Of a stretch of DNA of 15,655 nt, positions 13,203 to 15,655 are shown piece by piece. The notes beneath the pieces were generated by a model. The model was given only the letters and a program-made list of their open reading frames with translations, was not told the origin of the DNA and did no database searches. How positions within the stretch are numbered: position 1 is the first letter of the stretch; each line of letters opens with the position of its first letter. The translations under genes were made by a program, and so were the position numbers. The stretch is from assembly GCA_934717675.1 (NCBI GenBank), contig CAKUYZ010000038.1:1-15655 (forward strand). The letters are read 5' to 3'. This stretch comes from an uncultured Bacteroidales bacterium (GTDB lineage Bacteria; Bacteroidota; Bacteroidia; Bacteroidales; Marinilabiliaceae).

Positions 13203-15655
13203 TTAGATGCCGAAGTTCACGCCGACGGTGTATATGCCGCCGATCTTGTCAGTATAGATAAATTCTCGCTTGTTGGTGTTGAAGAGGTTGTGAGCGTTGA
13301 AGAAAATCTCGCAGCTTTCAACAGGCTTGTAGCCAATTTTCAGGTTGACGGTGCATCGCGGGTCTATCTTCTCTGTGCCGAAGATGGTTGTATACTCCCT
13401 CTTGCCCAATATGTTGGCAAAGGCGGAGAGATTCCATTGGCTCGTGGGCTTGTAAATCAGTCCCACCATGCCATAGACGGCCGGTGTCGCTTTGTGGCGG
13501 TAACCGTCTTGCGTGGTGTAAGGCTCTGCCACGTTGGTCCCGAAGTAATACTCGTCCGCCGATTTGTTGTAGCGAATGTTATATTTGAGTGCGTAGTACA
13601 GGCCAAGCGGGCGATCCACGCCATCCACCGCGGGGCCGCCGTTGTATGCGTCGAGCAGGCGCTGAAGATATGCGTCTTGCTGCTCCCGGCTCATGGCCTC
13701 GTAGGTGGGCTGCACGTTGGCCAGCTTGGTGTAGCCGGTGCAGTCTTGCACATATTGCAGCGCGCTGCCGCCCGTGGCCTCGGCGGTGGCGGCCCCGGTC
13801 ATCAGCTCAGTCACGAGGGCCGAGATGCCGCGTTGGTCGTCTTGCACGGCGGCAAGGCTCTGTATGAGCTGTCGGCCTATCATGTCGGCTTGGGAGTATT
13901 GGTAATAGTTGTCTATCGTGGTGCGCTGGATGTTGGCGTTCACTTTGGCAATGAGTTTCGGCGATATGATCCAGTCCACATTGAGCCCTATGCCGAACTG
14001 ATGAACCACGAACGGTACTTCGCCGTAGCGGATGTAGCTCTTGGTTGTCAATGCGTTGGATATGACGGACGAGAAATCTCCCATCCCAATCTGACCTGTC
14101 AGGGCGCCCTGCATAATGCTCGTGAGGGAAGTCCCGGTCAGGGCCACCATGCTCTGATGAGACTTCAGCTCCCCATAGTCGGTGCTGCGGGAGTAGAAGG
14201 CCTCGCCGTCCAGCAGCAAGCTCTGTGTCGGTTTCCAGCGATAGCCCACTTCAAAGTTGTCTATGTGTACAAGCGGGGCGTCCTCATTTCCGACGAACTG
14301 CATCTGCTGCGGTGTCTGCCCTTCAGCGCGCCTCCACTGGTAGTTGCTGCTTGTGTTGGCCAGGGCGGCGGAGCGGAAGGAGCGTCCGTATACCAGGCGC
14401 GCGAAGTTGGCGTCGTTGATCATGTAGCTCGCGGCTAGTTGCCAAGATGGGTTCCATTTGTCGGGGATGTTTGTCTTGTCGGCCCTAACGGCGGCAATGA
14501 CGCGGAGCCCGCCGACCTTGTAGTCTAGCCTTACGCTTGGCGCCCAAGAATACAGCTTGGCCTCGTTGTCGCCCTTAGAGTAGTAGCCCCAGTAGCCCGG
14601 CAGCTCCACTGGCCCGTTGCCAAAGTCAAAATATCTGGTCTTGTGGTCTTTATATTTGGCATATTGGTAGCTCACCCCAGGCCGGATGCTCACAGGCCCC
14701 GCGTTGATGTCATATTCTGCTTGAGCCGTGATGTTGTGGCTGTTGGCCATGTCGAAGCCCTTGCTGCCGACGCAGAAGTCGGCCGGGCCGCCGGCGTAAC
14801 TGGCCATGACGCGCAGGTCGCCAATTTCCGCGCTCACGTTGCCGTAGCCAGTCTGCTGTTTGCGAAATCGCAACGCCACGTCCTCATTGCCAATGGGTGT
14901 GGTGGCGTACATGGCGTATTGGAAGCCGCCCTGGATGTCAATCCTCACCCGCTCGGCGGGCGTCAGGCTCACGTAGCCGTTCACTCCAGCGGTGCGGCGC
15001 GCCAGTCCGGGCTCGGGCCATTGGGCGTCGACGTCGGCGTCGGCTGCGAGGGTCGATGTCAGCGTGTGCGTGTCCGTGGCCTTGTCATATGAGGCTGTGG
15101 AATACATGTTCTTTATCTGGCTCAGGCTCAGATCCGCGCCGCCAGATATGTCCGTCATCTTGCCGTTGGCCAGTGCTTGGCCAATCTGCTCGCTCGTCAG
15201 AGTCGTCCCGTTGGCGAGGACGCTCTCGTCATTCACCACATAATAACCCGCCTGCGGGATGAATGGCAGCTTGTCGTCTTTGCGTTGGCGCAACTGGAAG
15301 TTGCCCGTAAGCCCCAGGGCCACAGTGCCGTTCACAGCCTTGCGCACTCCAAAGTCCGCCACGGTCGTCTGGTTGCCCATCATGATGCTGCCTTGCGCCG
15401 TGTTGCCGGCGCGGTCCGGCTTCTCCGTTATGATATTCACCACGCCGTTCACCGCGTTGGGGCCATAGAGGGCTGATGTCGCGCCGCGCACCACCTCAAT
15501 TCGTTCCACATCCTCAATGCCCACGGGCAGAGCCTCGAAAAAAGGCGCGCCTGTGGCGTAGCTGTGCGTCACGCGGCCGTCCACCATCACAAGGATGTTG
15601 GCGTTCTCCGTGTAGAGGATCATGTTGTTGTCTGGTATGTTCGACAGTCCGCGCA
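13203..15655 (-). CDS. TonB-dependent outer membrane receptor, N-terminus beyond window
   Basis: The frame is open to the right edge, so the gene is 5'-truncated here; at least 817 residues are visible. Numbering from the Met at 15623, residues 1-67 are the end of the plug domain (LVMVDGRVTHSYATG, VERIEVVRGATSALYGPNAVNGVVNIITE). The rest is a 22-strand-type beta-barrel with typical strands such as YGRSFRSAAL (412-421) and NFEVGYRWKP (456-465), ending IYTVGVNFGI. No SusD-like gene follows, so it is not a SusC/SusD pair; plug and barrel look more like siderophore, heme or cobalamin receptors. Long loops interrupt the barrel: 130-210, 490-530 and a helical, strand-poor stretch at about 577-678. 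The substrate cannot be told from sequence. The signal peptide, TonB box and any N-terminal extension are outside the window. It precedes two small secreted-protein genes on the same strand. Confidence 0.93.
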   Translation of the reverse strand, partial: RGLSNIPDNNMILYTENANILVMVDGRVTHSYATGAPFFEALPVGIEDVERIEVVRGATSALYGPNAVNGVVNIITEKPDRAGNTAQGSIMMGNQTTVADFGVRKAVNGTVALGLTGNFQLRQRKDDKLPFIPQAGYYVVNDESVLANGTTLTSEQIGQALANGKMTDISGGADLSLSQIKNMYSTASYDKATDTHTLTSTLAADADVDAQWPEPGLARRTAGVNGYVSLTPAERVRIDIQGGFQYAMYATTPIGNEDVALRFRKQQTGYGNVSAEIGDLRVMASYAGGPADFCVGSKGFDMANSHNITAQAEYDINAGPVSIRPGVSYQYAKYKDHKTRYFDFGNGPVELPGYWGYYSKGDNEAKLYSWAPSVRLDYKVGGLRVIAAVRADKTNIPDKWNPSWQLAASYMINDANFARLVYGRSFRSAALANTSSNYQWRRAEGQTPQQMQFVGNEDAPLVHIDNFEVGYRWKPTQSLLLDGEAFYSRSTDYGELKSHQSMVALTGTSLTSIMQGALTGQIGMGDFSSVISNALTTKSYIRYGEVPFVVHQFGIGLNVDWIISPKLIAKVNANIQRTTIDNYYQYSQADMIGRQLIQSLAAVQDDQRGISALVTELMTGAATAEATGGSALQYVQDCTGYTKLANVQPTYEAMSREQQDAYLQRLLDAYNGGPAVDGVDRPLGLYYALKYNIRYNKSADEYYFGTNVAEPYTTQDGYRHKATPAVYGMVGLIYKPTSQWNLSAFANILGKREYTTIFGTEKIDPRCTVNLKIGYKPVESCEIFFNAHNLFNTNKREFIYTDKIGGIYTVGVNFGI

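Noticed and set aside
13176..14438. Long open frame (420 codons) on the + strand antisense to the TonB-dependent receptor
   Set aside because: It lies wholly opposite a receptor with clear plug and barrel motifs. Its translation is low-complexity V/G/H/A-rich with no domain pattern, as expected from a mirrored GC-rich coding strand.
13203..15655. SusC/SusD-type glycan uptake locus
   Set aside because: No SusD-like lipoprotein gene follows the receptor on its strand, and no glycoside hydrolase or glycan regulator is present in the window.
1..15655. CRISPR array, defence island, prophage or transposon
   Set aside because: No direct-repeat array, cas, nuclease-defence, integrase or transposase sequence was seen on either strand; gene content is core metabolism and envelope functions.

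Overview
The window reads as chromosomal DNA from a GC-rich member of the Bacteroidetes, most likely a gut-type Bacteroidales. The evidence is a TonB-dependent receptor, a protein with a type IX secretion (T9SS) C-terminal sorting domain, lipoproteins with degenerate TlpA/thioredoxin folds, and promoter-like sequences of the TTTG/TAnnTTTG type rather than sigma70 boxes. Shine-Dalgarno sequences are mostly absent. Coding density is high. I see no tRNA, rRNA, CRISPR array, insertion sequence or phage gene.

Left part (1-3014). A bifunctional-nuclease-family gene on the + strand (130-693) meets a minus-strand unit tail to tail, and their stop codons interlock in one CTAG. That minus-strand unit is an LpxH-type UDP-2,3-diacylglucosamine hydrolase (lipid A synthesis) followed by a small Tic20/DUF4870-like membrane protein. 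Upstream of lpxH lies a redoxin-fold lipoprotein that has lost its CxxC. A long GC-rich hairpin separates it from lpxH. A promoter facing out of the window at its left edge implies a divergent gene further left.

Middle (3116-8461), all on the minus strand and so read from high to low coordinates. A DUF2167 membrane protein comes first, then a compact unit argB-argE-argH-lipoprotein. Two of its three junctions are ATGA overlaps. The three enzymes cover the kinase, deacylase and lyase steps of arginine synthesis; in Bacteroides this pathway is known to use N-succinyl rather than N-acetyl intermediates. The last gene, coupled to argH, encodes a second redoxin-like lipoprotein, even more degenerate than the one at 1881-3014.

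Right part (8589-15655). An M16 zinc peptidase of 937 residues, with a signal peptide, runs on the + strand and ends at a textbook bidirectional terminator (11415-11459). Facing it on the minus strand is an apparent surface-protein unit: a TonB-dependent receptor cut by the window edge, a very small T9SS cargo protein, and a secreted protein with a Fibrobacter-succinogenes-paralogous-type domain. The two secreted proteins share the same short N-terminal module. The best candidate for something undescribed is this receptor plus two-secreted-protein set. The pair of cysteine-less redoxin lipoproteins around the arginine genes is second. Both remain hypotheses from sequence alone.
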